A DNA stretch of 64,000 nucleotides from Agrobacterium salinitolerans (GCF_002008225.1 NZ_MRDH01000016.1:240-64239), one strand, 5' to 3'. Shown: positions 28,801 to 40,099, counted from the stretch's first letter. The notes: a model not told the origin generated them from the letters alone. Program-made: numbers and translations.

Positions 28801-30564
28801 CAGGTTCGGGCGTGGACCGATGAACGAGACGAGGCTCATGACGAGCTCTTCGCGAATCGGATCGATCGGCGGGTTGGTGACCTGCGCGAAGTTCTGCTTG
28901 AAATAGGTGTAAAGCAGCTTCGACTTGTCCGACATGGCCGAAATCGGCGTATCGGTACCCATCGAACCGATGGCTTCCTGGCCGGTCGTCGCCATCGGCG
29001 ACATCAGGAGCTTGGTGTCTTCGCTCGTGTAACCGAAGGCCTGCTGACGGTCGAGCAGCGACACGTCGCGGCGCAGCGCGCGCGGCTCCACCGGCTTCAG
29101 ATCCTCAAGGATGAGCTGGGTGCGGTCGAGCCAGCTACGATACGGATGCTTGGCGGCGAGCTCGTGCTTCACTTCCTCGTCGGAAACGATGGAGCCCTTT
29201 TCCATATCGATCAGCAGCATCTTTCCGGGTTGCAGACGCCACTTCTTGACGATGCGCTCTTCCGGCACGGGCAGCGTGCCTGCCTCAGACGCCATGATGA
29301 TGCGGTCGTCATCGGTGACGAGGTAACGCGCCGGGCGCAGACCGTTGCGGTCGAGAGTCGCGCCGATCTGCTTGCCGTCGGTGAAGGCGACGGCAGCCGG
29401 ACCGTCCCACGGCTCCATCAGCGCTGCATGATATTCGTAGAACGCCTTGCGTTCGGCGGACATGGACTGGTTGCCGGCCCAGGCTTCCGGGATCAGCATC
29501 ATCACGGCATGGGCCATGGAATAACCGCCGCGCACGAGGAACTCGAGCGCGTTGTCGAAGCAGGCCGTATCCGACTGACCCTCGTAGGAAATCGGCCAGA
29601 GCTTGGAGATGTCATCGCCGAACAGCGCGGAGGAAACCGACGCCTGACGCGCCGCCATCCAGTTGACGTTGCCGCGCAGCGTGTTGATTTCGCCGTTATG
29701 GGCGACCATTCGGTAAGGGTGCGCCAGTTTCCAGGACGGGAAGGTGTTGGTCGAAAAACGCTGGTGCACGAGGGCGACAGCGGATTCGAAGCGCGGATCG
29801 GCGAGATCCTTGTAATAGGCGCCCACCTGATAGGCGAGGAACATGCCCTTGTAGACGATGGTCGAGGAGGAGAGAGAAACGGGATAGAAATCCTGCGTTT
29901 CCTTGCCGCCGCCCTCGTCATAAATGCGGTTGGAGAGAACCTTGCGGATCAGGAACAGCTTGCGCTCGAAATCGGCATTGCTCGCGGCGTCGCGGCCGGC
30001 GCCGATGAAGACCTGCACGTGGTGCGGTTCGGTCGCGGCGATATCCGGCGCCTTGGAAAGAGAGGAATTATCGACCGGCACATCGCGGAAGCCGAGGAAC
30101 TGCTGCCCCTCTTCGCCGATAACGTCGACGATGACCTTCTTGTAGTGCTCGATGCGGGAAGGATCGCGCGGCATGAAGATATGGCCGACGGCGTATTCAC
30201 CCGCCTTCGGCAACGTCACGCCCTGCGTCGCCATCTCCTCACGGAAGAAACGATCAGGAATTTGCACCAGAATGCCCGCACCATCACCCATGAGCGGATC
30301 AGCGCCGACAGCGCCACGATGCGTGAGGTTTTCCAGGATGAACAGGCCGTCCTTGACGATCTGGTGCGACTTTTGGCCCTTCATATGGGCAACGAAGCCG
30401 ACGCCGCAGGCATCATGTTCATTAGCCGGATCGTAAAGACCCTGCCTTTCCGGCAAACCGCCCGCGAAACGCGCTTTCGCAGAAACGGGCGCGGCCGCAG
30501 CCGCGGTGGGACAGTCTGTGGTCAGGGTGGCGGCAGCGATGTTCGCCTGCGGCTTGTTCGTCAT
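25819..30564 (-). CDS. gltB: Glutamate synthase (NADPH) large subunit
   Basis: A 1581-residue enzyme. The N-terminal glutaminase begins at Cys53 ([10 protein letters not shown]), exposed by removal of a 52-residue propeptide, which is longer than the short E. coli one and Ala-rich. The central and FMN domains (about 500-1250) contain [14 protein letters not shown] and [11 protein letters not shown], with a cysteine cluster [17 protein letters not shown] for the iron-sulfur centre. The C-terminal GXGXG beta-helix (about 1290-1530) includes [11 protein letters not shown]. It hydrolyses glutamine, channels ammonia and forms glutamate. GCAGGAGGG precedes the ATG. It is the first gene of the glt operon. 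Confidence 0.97.
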   Translation of the reverse strand: MTNKPQANIAAATLTTDCPTAAAAAPVSAKARFAGGLPERQGLYDPANEHDACGVGFVAHMKGQKSHQIVKDGLFILENLTHRGAVGADPLMGDGAGILVQIPDRFFREEMATQGVTLPKAGEYAVGHIFMPRDPSRIEHYKKVIVDVIGEEGQQFLGFRDVPVDNSSLSKAPDIAATEPHHVQVFIGAGRDAASNADFERKLFLIRKVLSNRIYDEGGGKETQDFYPVSLSSSTIVYKGMFLAYQVGAYYKDLADPRFESAVALVHQRFSTNTFPSWKLAHPYRMVAHNGEINTLRGNVNWMAARQASVSSALFGDDISKLWPISYEGQSDTACFDNALEFLVRGGYSMAHAVMMLIPEAWAGNQSMSAERKAFYEYHAALMEPWDGPAAVAFTDGKQIGATLDRNGLRPARYLVTDDDRIIMASEAGTLPVPEERIVKKWRLQPGKMLLIDMEKGSIVSDEEVKHELAAKHPYRSWLDRTQLILEDLKPVEPRALRRDVSLLDRQQAFGYTSEDTKLLMSPMATTGQEAIGSMGTDTPISAMSDKSKLLYTYFKQNFAQVTNPPIDPIREELVMSLVSFIGPRPNLLDHEGAARAKRLEVRQPILTNGDLEKIRSIGHTEDRFDTKTLDFTYDVERGAEGMPEMLDRLCERAESAVRGGYNIIVLSDRQLGPDRIAIPALLATAAVHHHLIRKGLRTSVGLVVETGEPREVHHFCLLAGYGAEAINPYLAFDTLLDMHKHGAFPKEVSDDEVVYRYIKAVGKGILKVMSKMGISTYQSYCGAQIFDAVGLSSQFVEQYFFGTATSIEGVGLTEIAEETVTRHTAAFGKDPILANTLDIGGEYAYRMRGESHAWTPDAVASLQHAVRGNSQDRYREFAGMVNETALRMNTIRGLFNIKSAEALGRKPVSIDEVEPAAEIVKRFSTGAMSFGSISREAHTTLAIAMNQIGGKSNTGEGGEESDRYLPLLNGKPNPERSAIKQIASGRFGVTTEYLVNADMLQIKVAQGAKPGEGGQLPGHKVDATVAKTRHSTPGVGLISPPPHHDIYSIEDLAQLIYDLKNVNPEADVSVKLVSEVGVGTVAAGVAKARADHITVSGFDGGTGASPLTSLKHAGSPWEIGLAETQQTLVLNGLRSRVALQVDGGLKTGRDVIIGALLGADEFGFATAPLIAAGCIMMRKCHLNTCPVGVATQDPVLRKRFKGTPEHVINYFFFVAEEVREILASLGVTKLDEIIGASELLEKDEMLAHWKAKGLDFSRIFHKVEAPKEATFWTERQKHPIDDILDRKLIEKSLPSLENREPVVFEVPIKNVDRSAGAMLSGALAKRWGHKGLKDDTIHVTLRGTAGQSFGAFLARGITFDLVGDGNDYVGKGLSGGRIIVRPPENTRIIAENSIIVGNTVLYGAITGECYFRGVAGERFAVRNSGAVAVVEGVGDHGCEYMTGGIVVVLGETGRNFAAGMSGGVAYVLDEKGDFATRCNMAMVELEPVPEEDDMLEKLHHHGGDLMHKGRVDVSEDMTRHDEERLYQLISNHFHYTNSARAKDILDRWSEFRPKFRKVMPVEYRRALEEMERMRMGVAAE

Positions 30565-30934
30565 TTGTGTCCCTCCTGCAAAATTACTTGCATGGTTTCA
30601 TGCGAAGATCCGGCTCGACACGAATTTTCGCTTCCCGCAAAACTCGCATTCAACCCGGCTTTGGTCAATTTAGGACAGCAAAGCTGTCTCAATTCAGTAG
30701 GATTTTGGCAGAAACGGGCGGATTTAGCAAGGGTGCGAATCCAATTAGTGAAAGCCGCATTTCGCAGCGAAGTTTCGATACTGACCTATTGCGCGAAACT
30801 TTCTTGTCGCAAAGCAGGTCGACCCGTTGCTTTCATTACCGGATTTGCCAATCTCAATGTTCCGACCTAGAACTTTCCCCGTTATCGCTTCGAACAGCCC
30901 GAACAGAACCTCAGCTATCGGAAAGCCTTCAGAG
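30565..30934. other. Divergent intergenic region (370 bases) between gltB and threonine aldolase
   Basis: No gene is supported here. AGTTTCG (30771-30777) and CGAAACT (30794-30800) form an inverted repeat with a 16-base spacer and could be a regulator site. The gltB ribosome site GGAGGG lies at the left edge. Frames extending the aldolase upstream to 30827 look non-coding. Confidence 0.5.
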
Positions 30935-31987
30935 ATGTTTTTTGCTTCAGACAATTGGGCTGGCGCCCATCCGGCCGTCAACGAACGGCTTTCGCGGGAA
31001 TCCACACGCTTTGCCGCGGCTTATGGCACCAGCGAACTCGATCTCTCCATCGAAAAGCGCTTCAACGAGATTTTCGAACGCGAAGTCGCGGTGTTTTTCG
31101 TCGCGACCGGCACGGCGGCCAATTCGCTCTCGCTGGCCAGCATCGCCCGCGCCGGCGGCCTGACCTTCTGCCACTCCGAAGCGCATGTGATCGAGGACGA
31201 GTGCGGCGCGCCGGATTTCTTTTCCGGCATGCGCATGGTCGCCGTCGAGGGACCGAACGGCAAGATGCTGCCGGAGAACCTCATTGAGCGCATTGCGCGT
31301 TATCCGCAGGATGCCGTGCATCACGGCCGCGCCGCAGCCATCACCATGACGCAGGCGACCGAGGCCGGCACGGTCTACACACTCGATGAAATCGATGCCA
31401 TCGCCAAAATCGCAAAAGACAATGGCCTGCCGCTGCATATGGATGGCGCGCGTTTCGCCAATGCGCTGGCCGCACTCGGCACCACACCCGCCGAAATGAC
31501 CTGGAAACGCGGCGTCGACGTCCTGTCTTTCGGCGGCACGAAAAATGGCTGCTGGTGTGCGGAAGCGATCGTCTTCTTCGATCCCTCGCTCGCCAGGGAT
31601 TTCTCCTTCCTGCGCAAGCGCACCGCCCAGCTTTTCTCGAAATCGCGTTTCATCGCCGCGCAATTCGAGGCCTATCTGCAGGACGACCTCTGGCTCGGTC
31701 TCGCCAGCCACGCCAACGCCATGGCCAATCGTCTGCGTGCCGGTTTCGCTTCGCTGAACAGCGCCCGCCTTGCATGGCCGACTCAGGCCAATGAAGTTTT
31801 CGCTATTCTTCCAAAGGCCGCCGCAGAAGCCGCCACGGCAAAGGGTGCAAAGTTCTATGACTGGCTGGAGCCGCGCGATATGCCGGAAAATGTCGGCAAG
31901 GACGAAGTGCTGATCCGCATGGTCACGAGCTTTGCCACGACAGAAGCCGATGTGGACGAATTCCTGTCGATCTGCGCCGCCGTTTAA
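30935..31987 (+). CDS. Low-specificity L-threonine aldolase
   Basis: A 350-residue PLP enzyme of fold type I that splits L-threonine or L-allo-threonine to glycine and acetaldehyde. The start MFFASDNWAGAHP is the usual N-terminus of the alphaproteobacterial clade. HMDGARFANALAAL gives the aspartate that contacts the PLP ring, and K203 in SFGGTKNGCW is the PLP lysine. ATG 30935 is preferred over the upstream ATG at 30827, since conservation begins there. The gene is monocistronic and convergent with kdpE. Confidence 0.92.
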   Translation: MFFASDNWAGAHPAVNERLSRESTRFAAAYGTSELDLSIEKRFNEIFEREVAVFFVATGTAANSLSLASIARAGGLTFCHSEAHVIEDECGAPDFFSGMRMVAVEGPNGKMLPENLIERIARYPQDAVHHGRAAAITMTQATEAGTVYTLDEIDAIAKIAKDNGLPLHMDGARFANALAALGTTPAEMTWKRGVDVLSFGGTKNGCWCAEAIVFFDPSLARDFSFLRKRTAQLFSKSRFIAAQFEAYLQDDLWLGLASHANAMANRLRAGFASLNSARLAWPTQANEVFAILPKAAAEAATAKGAKFYDWLEPRDMPENVGKDEVLIRMVTSFATTEADVDEFLSICAAV

Positions 31988-31995
31988 ACTATCGC

Positions 31996-32018
31996 AGGGC
32001 GTCGCCTTGCGGCGCCCT
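31996..32018. terminator. Hairpin between threonine aldolase and kdpE
   Basis: AGGGCGTCGC (31996-32005), loop CTT, GCGGCGCCCT (32009-32018) pair with one G-T wobble. There is no strong T run, so termination strength is uncertain; the hairpin touches the kdpE stop. Confidence 0.45.
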
Positions 32019-32707
32019 CACACCTCCTGCAGCCGGTAACCGACACCGGTTTCCGTCAGGATATAGCGCGGCTGATCCGGGGTTTTTTCGATCTTCTGCC
32101 GAAGCTGGCGCACATAGACGCGCAAATATTGCACGTCGGTCAATTCGTCCCACACATGTTCAAGCAGGAAACGGTGGGTCAAAACCTTCCCGGCATGCTG
32201 CACCAGAACCCGCAGGATGTCATACTCCTTGGGTGAGAGCTTCACCTCCCGGTCCTCCACCTTGACGATACGCCTGACCAGATCGACAGAAAGATCACCG
32301 GTCTGAAACACCGGCCTCTCCCCCTGGCTTTGCAGACGATGGCGCAGGGCGACACGGATGCGGGCGACGAGTTCGTTCATGCCGAAAGGCTTGGTGATGT
32401 AGTCATCGGCCCCCAGCTCCAGCGCCTTGACGATACCCGCCTCATCCGTGCGGCTGGAGAGGATGATGACCGGCAGCGCCAGCCCTTCGCCGCGCCATTT
32501 CGCCAGAAGATCATGCCCCGACATATCCGGCAGGCCGAGATCGAGAACGACGAGATCGGGCTTGTCCTCGCTGACCAACTCCATGGCGACCTTGGCGTTC
32601 ATCGCCTCGCTCACCGCATATTCTTGGGTCGACAGCCCTACACGCAAAAGCTTGCGGATCGGCGGTTCGTCGTCGACGATCAGAATACGAACGGCGGAAT
32701 TGGTCAT
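32018..32707 (-). CDS. kdpE: KdpE response regulator for the potassium transporter
   Basis: A 229-residue OmpR-family regulator. The receiver domain has the acidic ILIVDDE, the phospho-acceptor aspartate in VVLDLGLPDMSG and the lysine in YITKPF. The winged-helix domain (about 130-229) contains LSPKEYDILRVLVQHAGKV and the HFLLEHVW/YVRQLRQKIE region typical of KdpE. It would activate the kdp operon on low potassium. It follows kdpD after 48 bases on the same strand and is the last gene of the locus. Confidence 0.95.
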   Translation of the reverse strand: MTNSAVRILIVDDEPPIRKLLRVGLSTQEYAVSEAMNAKVAMELVSEDKPDLVVLDLGLPDMSGHDLLAKWRGEGLALPVIILSSRTDEAGIVKALELGADDYITKPFGMNELVARIRVALRHRLQSQGERPVFQTGDLSVDLVRRIVKVEDREVKLSPKEYDILRVLVQHAGKVLTHRFLLEHVWDELTDVQYLRVYVRQLRQKIEKTPDQPRYILTETGVGYRLQEV

Positions 32708-32755
32708 TCCCGATCTCCTTCAGCGGCATGATCGCTTGTCGTCGGCAATCGCGCC

Positions 32756-35467
32756 TTAATCATGATCGATCACCGGAGCTCCGGAGGAAATCGGCAGACT
32801 GACGGTAAATTGCGCACCGGTACGGCCTGACCTGTTTTCCGCGTGGATCGAACCGCCCATGGCCTCGATAAACCCCTTGCAGATGGATAGTCCCAGGCCG
32901 GTTCCGGCCTGCACATGATCCGCCTTGCGCACGCGGTAGAAGCTGTCAAACACCCGCTCCGTATCGTCAGGTGGAATACCCGGTCCCGCATCGGCCACGG
33001 AGAGGAAGATATTCTTGCCCTGCCGCCAGCCGCGAATCTCGATGGCGGTATGTTCGGGAGCGTATTTGGCGGCATTGTCGATGAGATTGAACAGGACCTG
33101 TTCGAAAAGCACGGGATCGACCTTCAGCATCGGCAGGTCGGAGGGAATATCCAGAACAATCTCATGCCTGGCGACGATTTTGGCGGCGCGCGACAGCGCG
33201 GTTCCAACCATATCGCCCAAGAAATGCAGACCGTAATTCGGCTCCATCGCGCCCGAGCCGATCCGCGTCATATCAAGAAGATTGGAGATGAACCGGTTCA
33301 GCCGCTCGGATTCCTCAATGATCGTCGAAAGCAGTTCGGCGCGCGCATCCGGCGGGATGTCCTCGGCGAAATCCTTCAACGTTCCGGCCGAACCCAGAAT
33401 GGCCGCAAGCGGTGTTTTAAGGTCGTGGGAAATGGACGTCAGGAGCGCGGTGCGCAGCCGGTCGGTTTCCGCCGCAAGCCTTGCCCGGTCGACATCCGAG
33501 ACAAGCTGGATTCGCTCGATAGCGAGCGCCGCCTGATCGGCCAGGGCATCGAACAGCCGCTGCTGTTCCGGCGTCAGAAGCGGACCGAGCCGGTCATCGT
33601 CCAGTCCCACCACGCCGACGGCGCCGCTGCCGGTGCGCAGGGGCAGGTAAAGCCGCTTGGCGCCAGGAAGCGTATCCGCGCCCCTGCCAGCGGCCTTGTT
33701 ATGTTCCCAGGCCCATTGCGCGGCGGCAATATCGGCATCCACCAGCGTATCGTCCGGCGGATATCCCGCCTTGACCATGATCGTATTGTTTTCCGGTAAA
33801 AGCAGAACGATCCGAACCTTCAGCATCGAGGCCATCTGGAAAGCAGCCGCCCACAGCACGTCGTCCAGCGTTCCCGTCACCGAAAGCTTCTTGGAGAACA
33901 GATATAAATCTTCCGTCGTTCGCGCTCTTGCCCGCGCGGCGGCGGCCTGTCTTTGCACGGCCGCCGTGAGATTGGAGGCGACAAGCGCCACGCCGAGATA
34001 AAACAGCAGCGCCACGACACTTTCCGGATCGCGAACAGTCAGGGTGTAACGCGGCTCGAGGAAGAAAAAATTGAATGCAAAAGCGCCGAGCAGGGAAGCA
34101 TAAAGCGCTGGCCCCAGCCCGCCGCGTACGGCGGCGGCCAGAACCGCCATCAGGAATACCAGCGCCAGATTTCTGACATCGAGTGTCTGGTCCAGCACGA
34201 TGCCGGCCACGATCGCCAAACCGACGAACAGGGTGCTGTTAAGATATGGTCGTATAGAAGGATGCGATTGCGCCGAGGCCGGCTTTGCGGCCTGGCCCAG
34301 TTTCTCTTCTTTTTTATCACCGGAAATGACATGAACGCTGATATCGCCCGCATGGTCGATCAGATCATGCGTCAGCGAACGCTGAAAAATCCGCTGCCAC
34401 CAGGATTTTCGCGGGCGGCCGATGATGATGTGGGTGAAATTATTGGCGTTGGCGTAGGAGACGATTTCCCGCGTGAGATCAAGCGCCGGCAGGGTCACCG
34501 TCTCGCCGCCGAGCTGCTGGGCAAGCCGCATCGCGCCAGCCAGCCGGTCCTTCTCCAACTCTGACAATTGTTGCGAACGCGGCGTATCGAGATGCAGTGC
34601 CGTCCAGGGCGCGCGTAGGCGATCCGCCTGCCGGCGGGCATAACGCACCAGCCCCGGGCCGTTGCTGCCATGGTCAAGGCAGACCAGAACCCTGTCTCCT
34701 GCCGCCCAAGGGCCGGAAATGGCGTGGGACTGCATGTGGTTGAGCAATTGCTCATCCACCCGTTGCGCGGTGCGCCGGAGCGCAAGCTCCCGCAGCGCCG
34801 TCAGATTGCCGCGCGAGAAATAATTCTCGATGGCACGCCGGGCGGTGCGGGGCAGGTAAACCTTGCCATCCTGCAGCCGTTTGATCAGGTCGTCTGGCGT
34901 AATATCGATTATTTCGACATCGTCGGCCCGGTCGATGATGCTATCGGGCACCGTTTCACGAACACGGATGCGGGTGATCTGCGCAACGACATCGTTCAGG
35001 CTTTCGACATGCTGGATGTTCAGCGTCGTATAGACGTCGATTCCCTGCGCCAGAATTTCCTGAACGTCCATGTAGCGCTTGGGGTGGCGGCTGCCGGCGG
35101 CATTGGTGTGGGCAAGTTCATCGACCAGAACCAAGGCGGGACGACGGGCGAGAATGGCGTCGAGATCCATCTCCTCCAGCGTCTGGCCGCGATAATCGAT
35201 GCGCTTTCGCGCAACGATCTCGAAGCCCTGCACCAGCGTTTCGGTTTCCTTGCGGCCGTGCGTTTCCACAACGCCGATGACGGTGTCGACACCATCCGCC
35301 AGCTTCGCACGGCCGGACATCAGCATTTCATAGGTCTTGCCGACGCCGGGCGCCGCCCCTAAAAAAATCTTCAGCCGGCCCCGCGCCTCGCGCCGGGCGT
35401 GTTCCAGCAGCGCATCGGGCGATGGTCGGCTTGGCATATTGCTGATATCGTCAGGCATTGAACCCAC
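32756..35467 (-). CDS. kdpD: KdpD sensor histidine kinase for potassium
   Basis: A 903-residue membrane kinase. The N-terminal KdpD domain has Walker A GAAPGVGKT (37-45) and the DELAHTNAAGSRHPKR block. A universal-stress-type domain (about 250-375, RVLVCLDHGS) is next. Four closely spaced membrane segments lie at about 400-490, followed by a GAF-like domain, then HisKA with the phospho-acceptor histidine in SISHDLKTPLAAI and HATPase with NAAKYAPE, DAGPGIP and GTGLGLSICKG. The frame opens with GTG 35467; ATG 35458 is an alternative. It senses potassium or turgor and phosphorylates KdpE. Confidence 0.96.
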   Translation of the reverse strand: MGSMPDDISNMPSRPSPDALLEHARREARGRLKIFLGAAPGVGKTYEMLMSGRAKLADGVDTVIGVVETHGRKETETLVQGFEIVARKRIDYRGQTLEEMDLDAILARRPALVLVDELAHTNAAGSRHPKRYMDVQEILAQGIDVYTTLNIQHVESLNDVVAQITRIRVRETVPDSIIDRADDVEIIDITPDDLIKRLQDGKVYLPRTARRAIENYFSRGNLTALRELALRRTAQRVDEQLLNHMQSHAISGPWAAGDRVLVCLDHGSNGPGLVRYARRQADRLRAPWTALHLDTPRSQQLSELEKDRLAGAMRLAQQLGGETVTLPALDLTREIVSYANANNFTHIIIGRPRKSWWQRIFQRSLTHDLIDHAGDISVHVISGDKKEEKLGQAAKPASAQSHPSIRPYLNSTLFVGLAIVAGIVLDQTLDVRNLALVFLMAVLAAAVRGGLGPALYASLLGAFAFNFFFLEPRYTLTVRDPESVVALLFYLGVALVASNLTAAVQRQAAAARARARTTEDLYLFSKKLSVTGTLDDVLWAAAFQMASMLKVRIVLLLPENNTIMVKAGYPPDDTLVDADIAAAQWAWEHNKAAGRGADTLPGAKRLYLPLRTGSGAVGVVGLDDDRLGPLLTPEQQRLFDALADQAALAIERIQLVSDVDRARLAAETDRLRTALLTSISHDLKTPLAAILGSAGTLKDFAEDIPPDARAELLSTIIEESERLNRFISNLLDMTRIGSGAMEPNYGLHFLGDMVGTALSRAAKIVARHEIVLDIPSDLPMLKVDPVLFEQVLFNLIDNAAKYAPEHTAIEIRGWRQGKNIFLSVADAGPGIPPDDTERVFDSFYRVRKADHVQAGTGLGLSICKGFIEAMGGSIHAENRSGRTGAQFTVSLPISSGAPVIDHD

Positions 35468-35513
35468 CAGTGGTCGAGGCTATGGCTTGCGAACAAGCCA
35501 TAGCCATTTCAGT

Positions 35514-36080
35514 TCATGAGCCGGCTGCGTCAAGAGCCATGTTGAGCGCCAGCACATTCACGACCGGCTCTCCCATAAATCCGAGTTCCGGTCCTTCCAC
35601 ATGGCGTTCTACGATAGCGCGAAGTGCGGCCTCATCCATGCCCCTTGCCCTGGCGACACGCGGAACCTGGAAATAGGCGGCCTCTGGCGAAACATGCGGA
35701 TCAAGGCCGCTGCCCGAGGCCGTCACCAGATCGGCCGGCACCTCAGCTGTCGGATTTTCGGTTTTCGCCGCCTCGTAATCCTGCTTCACCCGGTCAATGA
35801 GCTTTGCGCTCGTCGGACCGAGGTTGGAGCCGGAAGACGAAGCAGCATTGTAGCCGTCGCCGGCGGCCGACGGCCTGCCATGGAAATATTTCTCGCCGGA
35901 GAAAGCCTGCCCGATCAATTGCGATCCGACGACAGTGCCATTCTTCTCGATCAGGCTGCCATTGGCCTGAACGGGAAAGATCGCCTGTGCGAGGCCCGTC
36001 ATGCCCAGCGGATAGGCGAGGCCGGTGATGGCCGTGGTGGCAAGGATCAGCACCAGTGCGGGACGAAACTGTCTAAACAT
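35514..36080 (-). CDS. kdpC: Potassium-transporting ATPase subunit C
   Basis: A 188-residue accessory subunit with one N-terminal membrane segment (about 8-30) and a periplasmic domain. Conserved blocks are [36 protein letters not shown], the [22 protein letters not shown] segment and the end [11 protein letters not shown]. KdpC stabilises the KdpA-KdpB complex and helps ATP binding. It starts 12 bases after the kdpB stop and precedes kdpD by 46 bases. Confidence 0.96.
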   Translation of the reverse strand: MFRQFRPALVLILATTAITGLAYPLGMTGLAQAIFPVQANGSLIEKNGTVVGSQLIGQAFSGEKYFHGRPSAAGDGYNAASSSGSNLGPTSAKLIDRVKQDYEAAKTENPTAEVPADLVTASGSGLDPHVSPEAAYFQVPRVARARGMDEAALRAIVERHVEGPELGFMGEPVVNVLALNMALDAAGS

Positions 36081-36092
36081 TGTCTTTACTCC

Positions 36093-38177
36093 TCAAGCAA
36101 GACCGAGCGCCGTAATAGTGAGGTCGATGGCCTTGATGCCGATGAAGGGAACGATGATGCCGCCGAAGCCATAAATGACCAGATTGCGCGACAGCAGCGC
36201 GCCCGCGCCGATCGGCCGATATTTGACGCCTTTCAGCGACAGCGGGATCAACGCGATAATGATGAGCGCGTTGAAGATGATGGCAGAGAGGATGGCGCTC
36301 TGCGGTGTCGAGAGCCCCATGACGTTCAGGACGCCAAGCTGCGGATAGAGCGCCAGGAACATTGCCGGGATGATGGCAAAATATTTTGCGATATCGTTGG
36401 CGATGGAGAACGTCGTCAGCGCCCCGCGCGTCATCAGCAATTGCTTGCCGATTTCGACGATCTCGATGAGCTTGGTCGGATCGCTGTCGAGATCGACCAT
36501 ATTGCCCGCCTCACGTGCCGCCACCGTGCCGGTATTCATGGCAACGCCGACATCGGCCTGCGCCAGCGCCGGCGCGTCGTTGGTGCCATCGCCGCACATG
36601 GCGACAAGCTTGCCCTTGGCCTGTTCCTCGCGGATAAGCTCCAGCTTGTTTTCCGGTGTCGCCTGGGCGAGGAAATCATCGACGCCGGCTTCCGCTGCGA
36701 TGGCGGCGGCCGTCATCGGATTGTCGCCGGTGATCATCACGGTGCGGATGCCCATGCGCCGAAGCTCCGCGAAACGCTCGCGAATGCCACCCTTCACGAT
36801 ATCCTTCAGCTGCACGACGCCGAGCAGCTTTCCATCCCGCACGACGGCGAGCGGCGTGCCGCCTGTCTTGGCGATCTCTTCCGCAATTGTCCGGATGCCG
36901 CGTGCGGCGTCCGTTTCGGTTTTGACGGCAACCGCCGCATTGCCCTGTTGCGAAGCGCCGCCGTTGACGTAGGCGAGAACGGCGTCGACTGCGCCCTTGC
37001 GGATGGAGGAGCCCTCAAAATCGACACCGCTCATGCGGGTCTGGGCGGTGAAGGGTACGAAATTCGCATGCAGTTTCTGCATGTCACGGGCGCGGATGCC
37101 GTATTTTTCCTTGGCGAGAACCACGATGGAACGGCCTTCCGGCGTTTCGTCGGCAAGGGAGGCAAGCTGCGCTGCATCGGCCAGTTCCTGCTCGGAAACG
37201 CCGGCAACGGGGCGGAATTCGGTTGCCTGCCGGTTACCAAGCGTGATGGTGCCGGTCTTGTCCAGCAACAACGTATCCACATCGCCGGCCGCCTCGACGG
37301 CGCGGCCGGACATGGCGAGCACGTTGAAACGCACCAGCCTGTCCATACCGGCAATGCCGATGGCAGAGAGAAGAGCACCGATAGTGGTGGGGATAAGCGT
37401 CACGAACAGCGCCACCAGCACGATGATGGGGATGGAACCGCCGGCATAGGATGCAAAGCTCGGAATGGTCGCGGTGGCCAGCACGAAAATCAGCGTCATG
37501 CCGGCGAGCAGAATGTTGAGCGCGATCTCGTTCGGCGTCTTCTGGCGTTCAGCACCCTCAACCAGCGAAATCATCCGGTCAAGGAAGGTGGAGCCCGCGG
37601 CGGCCGTGATGCGAACCCTGATCCAGTCCGACAGCACCTGCGTACCGCCGGTGACGGCAGAGCGATCACCGCCGGATTCACGGATGACGGGAGCGGATTC
37701 GCCGGTGATTGCCGCCTCGTTGACGGAGGCGACACCTTCGATGACCTCTCCGTCGGAGGGAATGATATCGCCGGCCTCGACGAGAACGACATCGTTCACC
37801 TTCAGGCCGGCGCCCGCCACCATCTTATACTGGCTGCGGTCATCGCCGGTGAGCAGTTTCGCCTGGGTTTCGGTGCGGGTCCGGCGCAGTGAATCCGCCT
37901 GCGCCTTGCCGCGCCCTTCGGCGACGGCTTCCGCGAAATTGGCGAACAATACGGTGAACCAGAGCCAGAGATTGATCTGGAAGGAAAACCCGAGATTGTC
38001 GCCACCCATGATGAAATCGCGGATGAACAGCACTGTTGTCAGCACCGACACCGTCGCGACCACGAACATGACCGGGTTGCGGGCCAATGTGCGCGGATTG
38101 AGTTTTTTGAATGCGGCGGCGATGGCCGGAACGAGAATGCGAGAATCGAGGATGCTCGCTTGTTTGGACTGGCTCAT
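36093..38177 (-). CDS. kdpB: Potassium-transporting ATPase subunit B (P-type ATPase)
   Basis: A 694-residue P-type ATPase that powers KdpFABC. The phosphorylation motif DKTGTIT is present in [14 protein letters not shown], with TGES in the actuator domain ([11 protein letters not shown]) and the hinge [18 protein letters not shown]. Membrane segments lie at about 35-85, 215-275 and in the C-terminal region. ATG 38177 is chosen: MSQSKQ begins the conserved protein. The open frame continues to 38300, but that stretch is the shadow of a small ORF in another frame. Confidence 0.97.
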   Translation of the reverse strand: MSQSKQASILDSRILVPAIAAAFKKLNPRTLARNPVMFVVATVSVLTTVLFIRDFIMGGDNLGFSFQINLWLWFTVLFANFAEAVAEGRGKAQADSLRRTRTETQAKLLTGDDRSQYKMVAGAGLKVNDVVLVEAGDIIPSDGEVIEGVASVNEAAITGESAPVIRESGGDRSAVTGGTQVLSDWIRVRITAAAGSTFLDRMISLVEGAERQKTPNEIALNILLAGMTLIFVLATATIPSFASYAGGSIPIIVLVALFVTLIPTTIGALLSAIGIAGMDRLVRFNVLAMSGRAVEAAGDVDTLLLDKTGTITLGNRQATEFRPVAGVSEQELADAAQLASLADETPEGRSIVVLAKEKYGIRARDMQKLHANFVPFTAQTRMSGVDFEGSSIRKGAVDAVLAYVNGGASQQGNAAVAVKTETDAARGIRTIAEEIAKTGGTPLAVVRDGKLLGVVQLKDIVKGGIRERFAELRRMGIRTVMITGDNPMTAAAIAAEAGVDDFLAQATPENKLELIREEQAKGKLVAMCGDGTNDAPALAQADVGVAMNTGTVAAREAGNMVDLDSDPTKLIEIVEIGKQLLMTRGALTTFSIANDIAKYFAIIPAMFLALYPQLGVLNVMGLSTPQSAILSAIIFNALIIIALIPLSLKGVKYRPIGAGALLSRNLVIYGFGGIIVPFIGIKAIDLTITALGLA

Positions 38178-38221
38178 GAAGAGGCTCCAGCGTTTGAAAC
38201 GGGGCGACCGATAAAGATCGA

Positions 38222-38386
38222 TCAGCCCGTGATAACTTCGAGAGCGACGACGGCGGCGACAAGAGCCGCCATCATCGCGAGAATGACATTGGAAGCGCAC
38301 CAGCCGCCGGGCGTCGCGCTCCCCCTGCCGGGAGCGCCTTTCCGGATGGAAACGACGCGGTTACTTCGGGATTTGTCGTCGTTCAT
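38222..38386 (-). CDS. Small membrane peptide (54 aa) between kdpA and kdpB
   Basis: An ATG at 38386, preceded by GAGGTGA, opens a 54-codon frame ending at TGA 38224-38222. The peptide starts [17 protein letters not shown], has a basic, Gly/Pro-rich N-terminal half and one strong membrane segment near the C-terminus ([20 protein letters not shown]). It begins 9 bases after the kdpA stop and ends 44 bases before kdpB. The good ribosome site, spacing and topology (basic side in, single helix) support a gene. It is not KdpF, which is found separately upstream. Function unknown; a Kdp accessory role is an inference from position. Confidence 0.65.
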   Translation of the reverse strand: MNDDKSRSNRVVSIRKGAPGRGSATPGGWCASNVILAMMAALVAAVVALEVITG

Positions 38387-38395
38387 GGCATCACC

Positions 38396-40099
38396 TCAGA
38401 AGACCTGGCCTACCGCCATCGCCAGATGTTCGGCAACGGGGCCGAGCGCTAGCGCAGGCAGGAAGGTAAGGCCGCCGACAATCAGGATCGTGCCGACCAG
38501 CAGACCAACGAAAAGCGGGCCATCCGTCGGGAAGGTGCCAGCCGAGGCCGGAACGGTCTTCTTGGCGACCAAGGAACCGGCAATGGCGAGTGCTGGAATG
38601 ATAACCAGAAAACGGCCCATCAACATGCCGAAACCAAGCGTGATGTTGTACCAGGTCGTATTGCCGGTAAGCCCGCCGAAGGCGGATCCGTTATTGGCGG
38701 CCGCCGAGGTATAGGCATAGAGGATTTCGGAGAAGCCGTGCGGCCCCGCCGTTCCTATCGACGCTACGGCCGAAGGCAGAACAGTGGCCATTGCCGTGAA
38801 GAAAAGCATGGCGAGCGGCAGGCAGAGAATGGCCAGAACCGCCATCTTCATTTCCTTGGCCTCGATCTTCTTGCCGAGATATTCCGGCGTCCGCCCAACC
38901 ATCAGCCCTGCCACGAAGATGGCGATGACGATGAAGAGCAGAATGCCGTAAAAACCCGCGCCGACACCGCCGACGATCACTTCGCCCAGTTGCATATTGA
39001 TAAGCGGGATTAGACCACCCAGCGCCGTGAAGCTGCCATGCATGGCATTGACCGCACCGCACGAGGCCGCGGTGGTGATGACCGCGAAGAGCGACGAGAG
39101 CGCCACGCCGAAACGGGCCTCCTTGCCCTCCATATTGCCGCCGGCAAGACCGAAGCCATGCATCAGCGGATTTCCAGCCGCTTCCGCCCAATAGGTGACG
39201 GCGACGCCGGCGATGAACAGCACGCCCATGGCGGCGAGGATCGCCCAGCCCTGACGCTGGTTGCCGACCATGCGGCCGAAAACATTGGTGAAGGCTGCCC
39301 CGATGGCGAAGATCGACACCATCTGGATCATGTTGGAAATGGCGTTGGGGTTTTCGAACGGGTGCGCGGAATTGGCACTGAAGAAGCCGCCGCCATTGGT
39401 GCCCAACATCTTGATCGCCAATTGCGACGCCACGGGCCCGACGGCAATGGTCTGCTTTGCGCCTTCCAGCGTCTGCGCATTAACATAGGCGCCGAGCGTC
39501 TGTGGCACGCCGAGCCAGACGTAAACGAGGGTCAGCACGATGCAGAAGGGTAAAAGCACGTAGAGGGTCGCGCGGACCATATCCACCCAGAAATTGCCGA
39601 TCGCCTTGCCGGAAGCACGCGAAAAAGCGCGGATGAGGCCGATGGCTATGGCCATGCCTGTTGCGGCAGAGACGAAGTTCTGCACGGTGAGACCGGCCAT
39701 CTGGGTCAGATAGGACAGGGTGCTTTCCCCGCCATAGTTCTGCCAGTTGGTGTTGGTGACGAAGCTGACCGCCGTATTGAAGGACAATTCAGGCCCGACG
39801 GCCGGCATCGCCTGCGGATTGTAGGGCAGCACGGCCTGAAAGCGCATCAAGGCGTAAAGCAGGGCAAAGCCGAAGAGGTTGAAGAGAAGCATGGAGAAAG
39901 CATAAGTCGTCCAGTGCTGTTCCTCGCGCTCGCTTGTTCCTGCAAGGGCATAGAGGCCACGCTCTACGGGTGCGAGAACCGGCGACAGCAGGGTGCGGTC
40001 GCCATTAAAGACACGCGCCATATAGAAGCCGAGCGGCTTCACCAGCGCAAAAATGATCCCGCAAAACAGCAGAATCTGAAACCATCCATTGAGGGTCAT
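38396..40099 (-). CDS. kdpA: Potassium-transporting ATPase subunit A (potassium-binding channel-like subunit)
   Basis: A 567-residue membrane protein with about ten helices. The selectivity-filter loops are recognisable: [45 protein letters not shown] and NNGSAFGGL. KdpA binds and conducts K+ while KdpB hydrolyses ATP. Length is typical. It starts 34 bases after the kdpF stop and is followed by the 54-residue peptide. Confidence 0.97.
   Translation of the reverse strand: MTLNGWFQILLFCGIIFALVKPLGFYMARVFNGDRTLLSPVLAPVERGLYALAGTSEREEQHWTTYAFSMLLFNLFGFALLYALMRFQAVLPYNPQAMPAVGPELSFNTAVSFVTNTNWQNYGGESTLSYLTQMAGLTVQNFVSAATGMAIAIGLIRAFSRASGKAIGNFWVDMVRATLYVLLPFCIVLTLVYVWLGVPQTLGAYVNAQTLEGAKQTIAVGPVASQLAIKMLGTNGGGFFSANSAHPFENPNAISNMIQMVSIFAIGAAFTNVFGRMVGNQRQGWAILAAMGVLFIAGVAVTYWAEAAGNPLMHGFGLAGGNMEGKEARFGVALSSLFAVITTAASCGAVNAMHGSFTALGGLIPLINMQLGEVIVGGVGAGFYGILLFIVIAIFVAGLMVGRTPEYLGKKIEAKEMKMAVLAILCLPLAMLFFTAMATVLPSAVASIGTAGPHGFSEILYAYTSAAANNGSAFGGLTGNTTWYNITLGFGMLMGRFLVIIPALAIAGSLVAKKTVPASAGTFPTDGPLFVGLLVGTILIVGGLTFLPALALGPVAEHLAMAVGQVF

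Noticed and set aside
26548-30870. 1440-codon open frame antisense to gltB
   Set aside because: It is the complement of a high-GC, strongly codon-biased gene; such genes often keep an antisense frame open. The translation has no recognisable domain, while gltB on the other strand is unmistakable.
35601-37892. 763-codon frame antisense to kdpC-kdpB
   Set aside because: Shadow of kdp genes; no motifs, and it crosses two real genes.
38178-38300. N-terminal extension of kdpB
   Set aside because: The extra residues are Arg/Ser-rich and arise from the small ORF in another frame; conserved KdpB starts at 38177.
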